Positions 23,292 to 30,740 of a stretch of 32,604 bases of DNA are shown here, in pieces (the stretch's first letter is position 1; every line of letters starts with the position of its first letter). The stretch is from JBDTSW01 sp039930945 (lineage in GTDB: Bacteria > Actinomycetota > Thermoleophilia > Solirubrobacterales > 70-9): NCBI GenBank assembly GCA_039930945.1, contig JBDTSW010000014.1, positions 1 to 32,604 of the forward strand, read 5' to 3'. Both the position numbers and the translations under genes were made by a program. Below the pieces are notes generated by a model. It had not been told where the DNA came from and searched no databases. It worked only from the letters and a program-made list of their open reading frames with translations.

Positions 23292-24121
23292 GCTCGCACC
23301 CCGCTGAAGGTCGCGTAGCCGAGGACCCCCTCGTCGATCGCCCGCCGGGCGACTCGCGCCAGCTCGACCATCTCGCCGGCCCGGGCCAGGCCGAGCAGCC
23401 GGGCGCCGCGCAGACGGTCCTCGACCCGCTCGGCGAGACGAGCGGCGGCGGCATCGTGTGACTCCACGGCAACCACCGCGATCGCGGCGCTCTCGAGCAG
23501 GCGCGCGTAGCCGGCGGCGTCGAGAGCGTCGCCGACGCAGGCGATCGTCGCCAGCGGCCCGCGAAGCGCCTGCGGCAGGCCCACGGAATCGACCACGACG
23601 TCGGAGATCGCGACCCGGCCGCCGGGGGCGAGTACCCGCCGCATCTCCGCGGCCGCCCGCGCCTTGTCCGCGAAGGCCGAAAGCGAGCACTCGCAGAGCA
23701 GCGCGCTGAAGCTTGCGTCGGGGAACGGAAGCGCGCCGGCGTCGGCGCCCTGGAAGCTCACGCGTCCCGCCAGCCCCTCGCTCTGCGCGGTCTCGCGGGC
23801 CCGGGCCAGGGCGGCCTCTCCGCGATCGATGCCGACCGCCTCACAGTCGCGCTCGCGGACCGCGAGCAGCGCCGACGCGCCCTGCCCGCAGGCCACGTCG
23901 AGCAGCCGGTCGCCTTGATCGAGCGCGACCAGCTCGAGAGCGCGACGGGTGGTCGCCTCGCCGCCCGGATGCAACTCGTCCCCGAGCAGCCAGCGCACGC
24001 CCGGGTGCTCGTAGAGGGTGGCGCAGCAGGCGCCGACGTCGCCGACGCCGAGCAGGCCGTCGAGGTCAAGCTCACCCAGGCCCGCAAGCTCCCCGACCTC
24101 GGGGGACGGTTCAGCCGCCAT
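23288..24121 (-). CDS. SAM-dependent methyltransferase of the radical SAM operon
   Basis: The 277-residue class I methyltransferase has motif I LLDVACGQGASAL near residues 73-85, GIDRGEAAL after strand 2, GADAGALPFPDASF, and RRVLAPGGRVAISDVVVDS. An N-terminal extension carries vicinal Cys32-Cys33 (GACCATLYEHP) and GDELHPGG, features outside the standard fold that may bind substrate or metal. It overlaps the radical SAM gene by 11 nt and the DUF547 gene by 4 nt. The substrate is unknown; by context it could be a lipid, an isoprenoid or a metal(loid) conjugate. Confidence 0.85.
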   Translation of the reverse strand: MAAEPSPEVGELAGLGELDLDGLLGVGDVGACCATLYEHPGVRWLLGDELHPGGEATTRRALELVALDQGDRLLDVACGQGASALLAVRERDCEAVGIDRGEAALARARETAQSEGLAGRVSFQGADAGALPFPDASFSALLCECSLSAFADKARAAAEMRRVLAPGGRVAISDVVVDSVGLPQALRGPLATIACVGDALDAAGYARLLESAAIAVVAVESHDAAAARLAERVEDRLRGARLLGLARAGEMVELARVARRAIDEGVLGYATFSGVRA

Positions 24122-25562
24122 TGCGGACCCCGTTGCCGGGCGACATCTGCAGGCGCACCTGCTCGCGGTAGCCGACGGAGTTGTAGGCGCAGAAGGGGAT
24201 CAGCCGCCCGTCCGGGGTGATCTCCGAGACGCAGCACTTGCGCAGCTTTTGGAGGTCGAGGGTGTAGGGGTCCTGGAAGTCCTGGATCACGACCATGAAC
24301 CCGCGCGCCGCCACCTCTCGCAACTCCGGCGGCATTCCGGTTGCACAGGCGACGCAATCCAGGCGCTCGGCCACCGGCCCGGAGCCTCCGGCGGCCCTTG
24401 CCGACCACAGGCCCTCGAGCGCCTCTCGCACGTCGAGGTCGGGCACGGCGCGATTGGTGACGTAGTCGAGGTATCGCTCGACGTCGACGAGGCGGGGGAG
24501 GGGGACCAGGTCCTCGCCGTCATAGAGGGCGAAGGTCGCCGAGCGGCAGCTCGGGGAGCAACACGGCACGGGGACGAAGTCGTCGTCGCGAAACCATTCG
24601 GGGAGCTGCTGGGAGATCGCCTCGATCACATCGGAGTTGGTGAGCTTGTCGAGGGGGTCGGAGTCGGCTCGAAAGCGCCCGGAGTGCGTGACCGGCTGGA
24701 AGAAGACGCCGGTGACCGCCGGATGCTCGACCCCGAAGCGCAGGATCGACCCGATCTCGTGCTCGTTCAACCCATGCTCGATTGCCGCGGCGAGCGATAC
24801 CGTGACCCCCGCCTCCGCGCAGCGGTCGAGCGCCCGCAGCTTCTCCTCGGTCAGCGGCTTGCCCCGGATCGCGACCTGCGTCGCCTCGTCGAAACCGTCG
24901 AACTGCATGTAGACGTGGACGCCGAGCTCGGCCAGCGCGGGCGCGAAGCGCCGGTCACGGGCGAGGCGGATGCCGTTGGTGTTCAACATCACCAAGGCGA
25001 TCCCGCGCGCCTTGGCCGCCGCCAGCATCTCGAGGATCTGGGGGTGGATCGAGGGCTCACCGCCCGAGAGCTGGATGGACTCGGGTTCGCCTTCCGCGCG
25101 AACGAAGGCGTCGAGCATCGACTCCACCTGCTCGAGCGTGAGCGAGTAGCCGTGCTGCTGCGGGCCGGCCCCCGAGTCGGCGAAGCAGATCGGGCAGTCC
25201 AGGTTGCAGGCGGTGTTGACCTCGATGATCCCGAGGCAGGTGTGTTGGGCGTGCTCGGGGCAGATGCCGCAGTCGTGCGGACAGCCGCGGATCGCCTCGG
25301 TCTGGCGCTCCAGCGGTTGCTCGCCGGGCTTGTCGAAGCGCTGGATCTCCAGGTAGCGCTCGGTGTCGCCGTAGACGACCGCCTCGAAGTCGCCGTGGTC
25401 CGGACAGGTGCGGCTGAGGATCACCTTCCCCTCGCGATCGAGCAGCCGGGCGTCGAGCACGCGGCGACAGCGCGGGCAGATCGACTCGGTGCGGGCGAGC
25501 ACGGTCTCGACCCCCGCCAAGTGCGACGTTGGAAGGGTTGGCTGGGAGGTGTCGTAGGTCAC
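24111..25562 (-). CDS. Cysteine-rich radical SAM enzyme, COG1964 / tetraether-synthase (Tes)-like
   Basis: The 483-residue protein has 19 cysteines. In order: a rubredoxin-like N-terminus with CPRC (29-32) and CPDHG (53-57); CPHDCGIC (94-101) and Cys109; the radical SAM CxxxCxxC at Cys119, 123 and 126 (CNLDCPIC); SAM-binding SGGEP (166-170); then PCCSPSC (334-339), CVAC (403-406), CC (443-444) and Cys458. Archaeal tetraether lipid synthase, which couples lipid tails carbon to carbon, has a similar N-terminal cysteine layout and extra Fe-S clusters. COG1964 also holds uncharacterised bacterial enzymes, so the reaction is unproven. GTG 25562 directly follows an in-frame stop. It is the first gene of a three-gene operon. 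Confidence 0.82.
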   Translation of the reverse strand: MTYDTSQPTLPTSHLAGVETVLARTESICPRCRRVLDARLLDREGKVILSRTCPDHGDFEAVVYGDTERYLEIQRFDKPGEQPLERQTEAIRGCPHDCGICPEHAQHTCLGIIEVNTACNLDCPICFADSGAGPQQHGYSLTLEQVESMLDAFVRAEGEPESIQLSGGEPSIHPQILEMLAAAKARGIALVMLNTNGIRLARDRRFAPALAELGVHVYMQFDGFDEATQVAIRGKPLTEEKLRALDRCAEAGVTVSLAAAIEHGLNEHEIGSILRFGVEHPAVTGVFFQPVTHSGRFRADSDPLDKLTNSDVIEAISQQLPEWFRDDDFVPVPCCSPSCRSATFALYDGEDLVPLPRLVDVERYLDYVTNRAVPDLDVREALEGLWSARAAGGSGPVAERLDCVACATGMPPELREVAARGFMVVIQDFQDPYTLDLQKLRKCCVSEITPDGRLIPFCAYNSVGYREQVRLQMSPGNGVRNGG

Positions 25563-25625
25563 TCAGGGGATTCGACCGGGATCGCGGCCAGAAGGTTCTG
25601 CTTCGGCATTCGCTACAACCCACCC

Positions 25626-26474
25626 ATGGCGGCTGCCTCCAGCGACCAGCGGGTCGGGTTCGTCCTCGGGGGTGGCGGCCTCCACGGCGCCGCCGAGGTG
25701 GGGATGCTCGCCGCCCTGGATGAGGCCGGGATCGAGCCCGACCTCCTGGTCGGAACCTCGGTCGGCGCGATCAACGGCGCGCTGATCGCAGCGCATCCGG
25801 CGGGCTCCGGGGTGACGCGGCTCACCGGGCTGTGGGAGAGCCTCGGCACCGTGGAGGTGTTCTCCGGGTCGGCAATCGGGCGCCTGGTCACGCTGGCGCG
25901 CACCCGCACCCACCTCCACTCTCAAGATGCCCTGGAGGCGGTGCTCGAGCGCAACCTGCCTCCCACCTTCGAGGATCTGCGGCTCCCCTTCCAATGCGTG
26001 GCCGCGAGCGTGGAACGGGCGACCGCGCGCTGGTTCGGCAAGGGGGACCTGGTCCCCGCCATCCTCGCCTCGTGCGCCGTCCCGGGGCTCTTTCCCCCGG
26101 TCGAGATTGACGGTGAGCACCACATGGACGGTGGCCTGGTCCACAGCATCCCCGTGGGAAGGGCGATCGATCTGGGAGCCACTGAGGTCTTCGTGCTCCA
26201 CGTCGGGCGCATCGAGACGCCCCTGACGAAGCCCCGCCATGCGGTGGACGTGGCCTTCGCGTCGTTTGAGATCGCCCGGCGGCACCGCTTCTTCGAGGAG
26301 ATCGAGCGCTTCAAGGAAAGCGCCGCGATCCATGTGCTCCCCGCCGCCGCCGAGGGCCTTGGGTTCAACGACCTGACCCAGTTTCGCTATCGCGACGCGC
26401 GACGCATAGCCACGTCGATCGAGCAGGCCCGCGCGGCGACGGCGCGCTACCTGGCCGAGATCGGGAGGGGATGA
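25626..26474 (+). CDS. Patatin-like phospholipase
   Basis: The 282-residue protein has the patatin catalytic set: glycine-rich oxyanion loop LGGGGLHGA (14-22), nucleophile Ser45 in GTSVG, and Asp168 in DGG for the Ser-Asp dyad. Similar bacterial proteins (RssA/YlbK-like) are cytosolic lipid acyl hydrolases. ATG 25626 sits just before the fold begins; a very long frame running upstream through the antisense of the radical SAM gene is rejected. It diverges from the radical SAM operon across 63 bp and is joined to an acyltransferase, so the locus may remodel phospholipid acyl chains (inference). Confidence 0.9.
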   Translation: MAAASSDQRVGFVLGGGGLHGAAEVGMLAALDEAGIEPDLLVGTSVGAINGALIAAHPAGSGVTRLTGLWESLGTVEVFSGSAIGRLVTLARTRTHLHSQDALEAVLERNLPPTFEDLRLPFQCVAASVERATARWFGKGDLVPAILASCAVPGLFPPVEIDGEHHMDGGLVHSIPVGRAIDLGATEVFVLHVGRIETPLTKPRHAVDVAFASFEIARRHRFFEEIERFKESAAIHVLPAAAEGLGFNDLTQFRYRDARRIATSIEQARAATARYLAEIGRG

Positions 26475-26475
26475 G

Positions 26476-27495
26476 GTGCGACTGCCGCCTCGCTTGGTGA
26501 GACGCGTGGTGTTCGCGCCGCTCGGGCTCGCGCTGGCGCTTGTAGCGGTTCCGCTGCTTCCCGTCGCCGCGCTGATCGCGGCGCTCAGCTCACGGCTGGT
26601 TCCGGGTCGCCACCGGCCGCTGCGGGTCCTCTGGTTCGGGTTCGTGTACCTGGCGTTGGAGGCCGTGGTCTTGGTCGCTGCCTTCGGGCTGTGGCTGGCG
26701 AGCGGGTTCGGGTATGTGATCCGAAGCGAGCGATTCGTCAGCGCCCACTACCGCCTGCTCGGCTGGTTCCTCGCCCGGGTGATCGGGACCGCGCGCCGGA
26801 CCTTCAACATCACGCTCGACATCAGGGAATCCGGAGAGCACGCCACCGCTGCGCCCCGGCTGGTCTTGTCCCGGCATGCCGGCCCTGGCGATTCGTTCCT
26901 GCTCGTGCACACGGTCTGCGAGCGCAAGCGCCGCCCGCGCATCGTGCTCAAGGACACCTTCCAGTGGGAGCCGATGTTCGACACGATTCTGGGGCGCCTG
27001 CCCTGCCAGTTCGTCTCGCCCAATCCGCGGCCCGGTGCCGGGGATCAGTTGATCGAGGGGATCGGGCGGATCGCCGGGGGGATGGGCGAGAGGGATTCGC
27101 TGGTGATCTTCCCCGAGGGCGGCAACATCACCGAGGCGCGGCGCCTGCGCTCGATCGGGAAGCTGGAGGAGCGCGGCCGCCACGAGGAGGCCGAGCGGGC
27201 CCGGACGATGCGCAACGTCATGGCCCCGCGCCCGGGCGGCGCGCTTGCCGCCCTCGACGCCTGCCCCGCGGCCGAGGTGGTGTTCGTCGCTCACACCGGC
27301 CTCGAGGACCTGAGCAGCGCCGTCGACCTCTGGCGGGGCCTGCCGATGGACTCCGCCGTACGTGTGCGGACCTGGTATCTGACCCCCGATCAGGTGCCAG
27401 CCGAGCGCGAGGAGCGGATCAGGTGGCTGTTCGACTGGTGGAAGCGGGTCGACACCTGGATCGAGAACACGCGAACGGAGGACCTGGAGTTCTGA
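26476..27495 (+). CDS. PlsC-type glycerophospholipid acyltransferase
   Basis: The 339-residue protein starts with two hydrophobic segments (about 10-38 and 55-80). A PLSAT domain follows: block I with His134-x4-Asp139 (SRHAGPGDS) and block III with FPEGGN (212-217; FPEGTR in classical PlsC). Such enzymes move acyl groups onto lysophosphatidate or related lysolipids. GTG 26476 lies one base after the patatin stop, indicating co-expression. A deacylase next to an acyltransferase implies acyl-chain exchange. The exact acceptor lipid is unknown. Confidence 0.85.
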   Translation: MRLPPRLVRRVVFAPLGLALALVAVPLLPVAALIAALSSRLVPGRHRPLRVLWFGFVYLALEAVVLVAAFGLWLASGFGYVIRSERFVSAHYRLLGWFLARVIGTARRTFNITLDIRESGEHATAAPRLVLSRHAGPGDSFLLVHTVCERKRRPRIVLKDTFQWEPMFDTILGRLPCQFVSPNPRPGAGDQLIEGIGRIAGGMGERDSLVIFPEGGNITEARRLRSIGKLEERGRHEEAERARTMRNVMAPRPGGALAALDACPAAEVVFVAHTGLEDLSSAVDLWRGLPMDSAVRVRTWYLTPDQVPAEREERIRWLFDWWKRVDTWIENTRTEDLEF

Positions 27496-27517
27496 GTCGA
27501 CCCTTTCGGGCCGGTGG

Positions 27518-28282
27518 TCACTTGCGTGCCAGCACCGAGACGCTCTTGACGCCGTACTTGAGGCTGGCGTCGCGGGCCTGCCCGGAGATGAACTCGTACG
27601 GGTTCTGCTTCAGATCCTCGATCCGCAGGCCGGCGCCCTCGATCGCCTCGCGGTAGGCGTCCTCCTGCGCAGCGCCGCCGATGCACGAGGCCCAGAGGTC
27701 GGCGTCGCAGACGATCGACTCCTTGAGCTGTTGCTCGCTGACGATGTCGGCGATCGCAAGACGGCCGCCCGGGCGTAGGACCCGCGCCGCCTCGGCAAAC
27801 ACACGGTCCTTCTCCGGCGAGAGGTTGATGACGCCGTTGGAGATCACGCAGTCGAAGCTGCCGTCCTCTTCGTCAAGCGCGTCGATCCGCCCCTCTCGCA
27901 ACTCCACTTGACCGATGCCTCGGGCGGCCGCCAGGGCGCGAGCCTTGTCGAGTTGCTCGACGGTGAAGTCGATGCCGACGACGCGTCCGCTCGGACCGAC
28001 CTGCTGCGCGGCGAAGAACACGTCCATCCCCGAGCCGCTGCCGAGGTCGATGACCGACTCGCCTGTTCGCAACTCGGCGAGGTCGAAGAAGTAGCCGACC
28101 CCGGCGAACGACTCGATCGCGCCCTCGGGGACCTGGTCCAGGACCGCGCTCGGGTAGCCCAGCCGCGTCGCCAGCTTGAGGCCAAGCTCGAAGTGGTAAT
28201 TGCCATCGGGCTCCTCGGCCACGTGGCGGTACATGTCCTTGACCTTCGCCTCCAGCTCCTTGGCGTCGACGGTCGTTGCCAT
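27518..28282 (-). CDS. ArsM/UbiE-like SAM-dependent methyltransferase lacking arsenite cysteines
   Basis: The 254-residue protein has motif I VIDLGSGSGMDVF (77-89), GIDFTVEQL, and ISNGVINLSPEKDRVF with RVLRPGGRLAIADIV, the pattern of arsenite methyltransferases. Only one of the ArsM cysteines is aligned: Cys200 (LWASCIGGA). The one in the 'SNC' motif is Gly150, and there are no cysteines before residue 145. Arsenic methylation is therefore doubtful, and the substrate may be another thiol or metalloid. ATG 28282 is fixed by AAGGAGG at 28287-28293. It lies 19 nt after the DUF4395 gene. Confidence 0.85.
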   Translation of the reverse strand: MATTVDAKELEAKVKDMYRHVAEEPDGNYHFELGLKLATRLGYPSAVLDQVPEGAIESFAGVGYFFDLAELRTGESVIDLGSGSGMDVFFAAQQVGPSGRVVGIDFTVEQLDKARALAAARGIGQVELREGRIDALDEEDGSFDCVISNGVINLSPEKDRVFAEAARVLRPGGRLAIADIVSEQQLKESIVCDADLWASCIGGAAQEDAYREAIEGAGLRIEDLKQNPYEFISGQARDASLKYGVKSVSVLARK

Positions 28283-28286
28283 CTCT

Positions 28287-28293
28287 CCTCCTT
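28287..28293 (-). promoter_or_regulatory. Strong ribosome-binding site of the ArsM-like gene
   Basis: AAGGAGG on the minus strand, 4 nt before ATG 28282. It fixes this start over an open frame that continues upstream into the DUF4395 gene. Such perfect sites are rare in this window. Confidence 0.75.
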
Positions 28294-28301
28294 GATCGGG
28301 T

Positions 28302-28811
28302 CTAGGTCGTGGCTTCGGTCGCCCCGCGCCGGCGCCACCAGGCGCCAAGCAGGGTCGAGGGGACACAGAAGTTGACCGCCGTCACCAGGCCGCAGACCGC
28401 GAGCAGAACACCGCCAAGCACCAGCGCCGCCGTGGCCTGGCCGGCGGCGAACAGCACGCCCACGGCCAGCAGCCAGACTGTGGCCAGCTTGAAGGCGTGG
28501 CGCCTCGGCGTCGGGTTCGGCGGCAGCTCCGGCGCTCCGCCCAGATGCCTGAGGCCGTGATTCCAGATCAGGTCGAACGGGTGTCGGGGCGTCCATCCGG
28601 CGACCGCCCCGATCGGGACCAGCGCCAGGATCACGAGCGCCGATTCGAGCACGAGGCCGGTGACGACGAGCGCCAGGCAGAGCGCGGTCGGGAAGCGCAA
28701 GCCGAGGCGAAGCGCATGGGACTGCTCGGCGGTCAGGCAGTAGCCCTGAACCTCGAGATTGGAGTCCATCCACCCTGCCTGGTTGCTCTCATCGGTCCTC
28801 AGTGCCGGCAT
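28302..28811 (-). CDS. DUF4395 membrane protein
   Basis: The 169-residue protein matches DUF4395: GLRFPTALCLALVV near residue 37, HPFDLIWNHGLRHLGGAPELPP, a second hydrophobic half, and the end CGLVTAVNFCVPSTLLG with two cysteines. Four hydrophobic helices are predicted. Function is unknown; homologues often sit with rhodanese or thioredoxin-like sulfur genes (general knowledge), which fits this neighbourhood. ATG 28811 is used; an in-frame ATG at 28769 is a good alternative. It diverges from the lysR gene. Confidence 0.85.
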   Translation of the reverse strand: MPALRTDESNQAGWMDSNLEVQGYCLTAEQSHALRLGLRFPTALCLALVVTGLVLESALVILALVPIGAVAGWTPRHPFDLIWNHGLRHLGGAPELPPNPTPRRHAFKLATVWLLAVGVLFAAGQATAALVLGGVLLAVCGLVTAVNFCVPSTLLGAWWRRRGATEATT

Positions 28812-28840
28812 CGCATGCAGGAAGGTACCTGGCCCACGGT

Positions 28841-28868
28841 CTATTCTGCTAGGGGAATCGTCCTATAG
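28841..28868. promoter_or_regulatory. Candidate LysR operator 1
   Basis: A 28-bp element bounded by CTAT and ATAG, ending directly before the lysR ATG and lying between the divergent DUF4395 and lysR genes. A second element of the same length and borders lies upstream of the persulfide-dioxygenase gene (29901-29928). Autoregulation from such a position is usual for LysR proteins. Confidence 0.45.
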
Positions 28869-29840
28869 ATGGCTTTCCCAACCGGCATAGTTGACGCTCT
28901 CGATCCGGCAAGGCTTCGGCTTCTGCTCGAGGTCGATCGCCGCGGCTCGATCTCGGCCGCAGCGGACGCGTGCCAGATCAGCCAGCCGTCGGCGACCAAG
29001 CAGTTGAAGACGCTCGAGGCCGCGGTCGGCGAGAAGCTCGTTGAGCGCAACGGCCGCGCCAGCCGCGCCACCGAGGCCGGACAGGTCGTGGTTCGCCACG
29101 CCGCTCGGGTCCTCGACACGCTGCAGGGGCTGGAGCAGGAGCTCGAGGCGCTGCGCGGAGCCGAGACCGGGACCCTCGCGCTGGCCGCGTCGACCACCTC
29201 CGGCGCGTACGTGCTGCCCTCGATCCTTCAGTGCTTCGCTGACCGCCATCCGGGTGTCGACGTCGACATCGCGATCGGCTCCAGCGCCTGGGTCGCCGAC
29301 CGCGTTGCCAGGCGCGAATTCTCGCTCGGCGTCGCCGGCGAGACCGAGCTTGCCGACGGCGTGCGCGCCGAGCCCTTCCTTGACGATGAGCTGGTCGGAA
29401 TCGCCGCCCCTGGGCGGATCGAGCTGCGCCGCGGCAAGGCGGCCGTCGCGGAGCTCGAGCGCTGGACGCTGCTGGTGCGCGAGCCGGGTTCAAGCACCCG
29501 AGCGGTCGCGGAGCGGCACCTGGTCCGCTCGTCCTACCACCCGGCAAACCGCTGGGAGCTCGACTCGAACGAGGCGATCAAGCGCTCGGTCCAGGCCGGA
29601 CTGGGGATCGGGTTCGTGAGCAAGCTGGTCGTCGCGGACGAGATCGAGCGAGGGGAGCTGGTCAGCTTCGGGATCGAGGGAGCCGAGCCGATGCGCCGCT
29701 CGATCTACCTGTTGCTGCCGGATGATCGCGACCCGACGCCGTCCGAGCGCGCCTTCATCGTCACGCTGAGCGACTGCTGCGCGGTCAGCGTCGCCGGCTG
29801 CACGATCGAAGCCGCCCCGAACGGATCGAGCGACGCCTAA
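28869..29840 (+). CDS. LysR-family transcriptional regulator
   Basis: The 323-residue protein has an N-terminal winged HTH (about 12-70; SISAAADACQISQPSATKQL), a linker helix (RHAARVLDTLQGLEQELEAL) and a periplasmic-binding-like effector domain (about 98-305). The effector domain resembles the CysL/YeiE/CbbR branch (TLALAASTTSGAYVLPSIL). These regulators often control sulfur, nitrite or carbon-fixation genes. It lies divergent from DUF4395 and upstream of a persulfide dioxygenase gene, so a sulfur or thiol signal is a reasonable guess. Ligand unknown. Confidence 0.92.
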   Translation: MAFPTGIVDALDPARLRLLLEVDRRGSISAAADACQISQPSATKQLKTLEAAVGEKLVERNGRASRATEAGQVVVRHAARVLDTLQGLEQELEALRGAETGTLALAASTTSGAYVLPSILQCFADRHPGVDVDIAIGSSAWVADRVARREFSLGVAGETELADGVRAEPFLDDELVGIAAPGRIELRRGKAAVAELERWTLLVREPGSSTRAVAERHLVRSSYHPANRWELDSNEAIKRSVQAGLGIGFVSKLVVADEIERGELVSFGIEGAEPMRRSIYLLLPDDRDPTPSERAFIVTLSDCCAVSVAGCTIEAAPNGSSDA

Positions 29841-29900
29841 AGCTGAGGAGCTTGTCGGCCCAGCACGGGCGATCGGCCGTGCGATCGGTCAACACCCGCC

Positions 29901-29928
29901 CTATGCCCTCGCGGAATATGGCGCATAG
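29901..29928. promoter_or_regulatory. Candidate LysR operator 2
   Basis: A 28-bp element with perfect outer arms CTATGC (29901-29906) and GCATAG (29923-29928). It sits 34 bp before the -10 box of the persulfide-dioxygenase gene, a normal LysR activator position. It shares its length, the CTATnC left edge and the ATAG right edge with the element at 28841-28868. Confidence 0.5.
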
Positions 29929-29962
29929 CCGATCCGACCTGGGAGCGGGCCCCCCGCGGTCG

Positions 29963-29968
29963 TACCGT
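29963..29968 (+). promoter_or_regulatory. -10 box of the persulfide-dioxygenase-like gene
   Basis: TACCGT, 7 nt before the GTG at 29976, no ribosome-binding site. Confidence 0.5.
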
Positions 29969-29975
29969 TGGCGAC

Positions 29976-30740
29976 GTGTTCTTCCGCCAGCTCCTCAACG
30001 ACGAGACCGCCTGCGCCTCCTACGTCTTCGGCTGCAACACCGCCGGCGAGCTGGCCGTGGTCGACCCCCACTCTGACCTGGTCGACGACTACATCGCGGC
30101 GGCCGAGGCTCAGGGCTCGCGCGTCGTCGCGGTGATCGAGACCCACGTCCAGGCAGACCACCTCTCGGGCTTGCCCGATCTGGTCGAGCACACCGGCGCC
30201 ACCGCCTACCTGCCCGAAGCGGCCGGGGTGGACTTCGAGCACCACGAACTTGCCGACGGCGAGCTGGTCACGCTCGGCAACACGGTGATCCAGGCCGTCG
30301 CGACGCCCGGTCACGCCGGGGCCCATCACGCCTACCTGGTGACCGATCACCGCCGCGGCGACGAGCCCTGGATGGTGCTGAGCGGCGACGCGCTCTTGGT
30401 CGGAGACGCCGGCCGGCCGGACCTGCACGCCCACGGCGAGCAGACGGTCGAGGAGATGGCGCGGCTTCTTTACCGGTCCCTGACCGAACGCCTGCTGGCG
30501 CTGCCCGACCACCTGCTCCTCTACCCGGCCCACTACTCGGGCTCGGTCTGCGGGCGCGGCCTCTCGGGCCATCCGGCCTCGACGATCGGCTTCGAGCGCC
30601 GCCACAACCAGGCGCTCGGCTTCGACTCCGAGGACGCGTTCGTCGCCTCGCTGATCGAGGACATCCCGCCGGCGCCCCCCCACCAGGCCGAGATCGTCGC
30701 CGCCAACCGCTTCGGCGCCCACCGCTCCTCGGTCGCTTGA
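29976..30740 (+). CDS. ETHE1-like persulfide dioxygenase (metallo-beta-lactamase fold)
   Basis: The 254-residue protein has an MBL fold with THVQADHLSG (His57, Gln59, Asp61, His62), His113 in TPGHAGAHH, Asp138 in SGDALLVGDAGRPDL and His186 in PAHYSG. ETHE1 binds one iron through the equivalents of His57, His113 and Asp138, all present here. GDALLxxxxGRxD is its hallmark. Persulfide dioxygenases oxidise thiol persulfides to sulfite. The second His of the HxHxDH motif is Gln. There is no fused rhodanese domain. GTG 29976 is supported by the -10 box, and the stop overlaps the MFS start. Confidence 0.85.
   Translation: MFFRQLLNDETACASYVFGCNTAGELAVVDPHSDLVDDYIAAAEAQGSRVVAVIETHVQADHLSGLPDLVEHTGATAYLPEAAGVDFEHHELADGELVTLGNTVIQAVATPGHAGAHHAYLVTDHRRGDEPWMVLSGDALLVGDAGRPDLHAHGEQTVEEMARLLYRSLTERLLALPDHLLLYPAHYSGSVCGRGLSGHPASTIGFERRHNQALGFDSEDAFVASLIEDIPPAPPHQAEIVAANRFGAHRSSVA

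Noticed and set aside
24111..25562. Firm name 'tetraether lipid synthase' for the radical SAM gene
   Set aside because: Similarity is judged by motif layout only; COG1964 is diverse and bacterial members may do other reactions.
24018..25625. Plus-strand open frame that would extend the patatin protein by over 500 residues
   Set aside because: The extension is antisense to the radical SAM gene and lacks any fold; the patatin domain begins right after ATG 25626.
27518..28282. Arsenite methyltransferase name for the ArsM-like gene
   Set aside because: Key arsenic-binding cysteines are missing.
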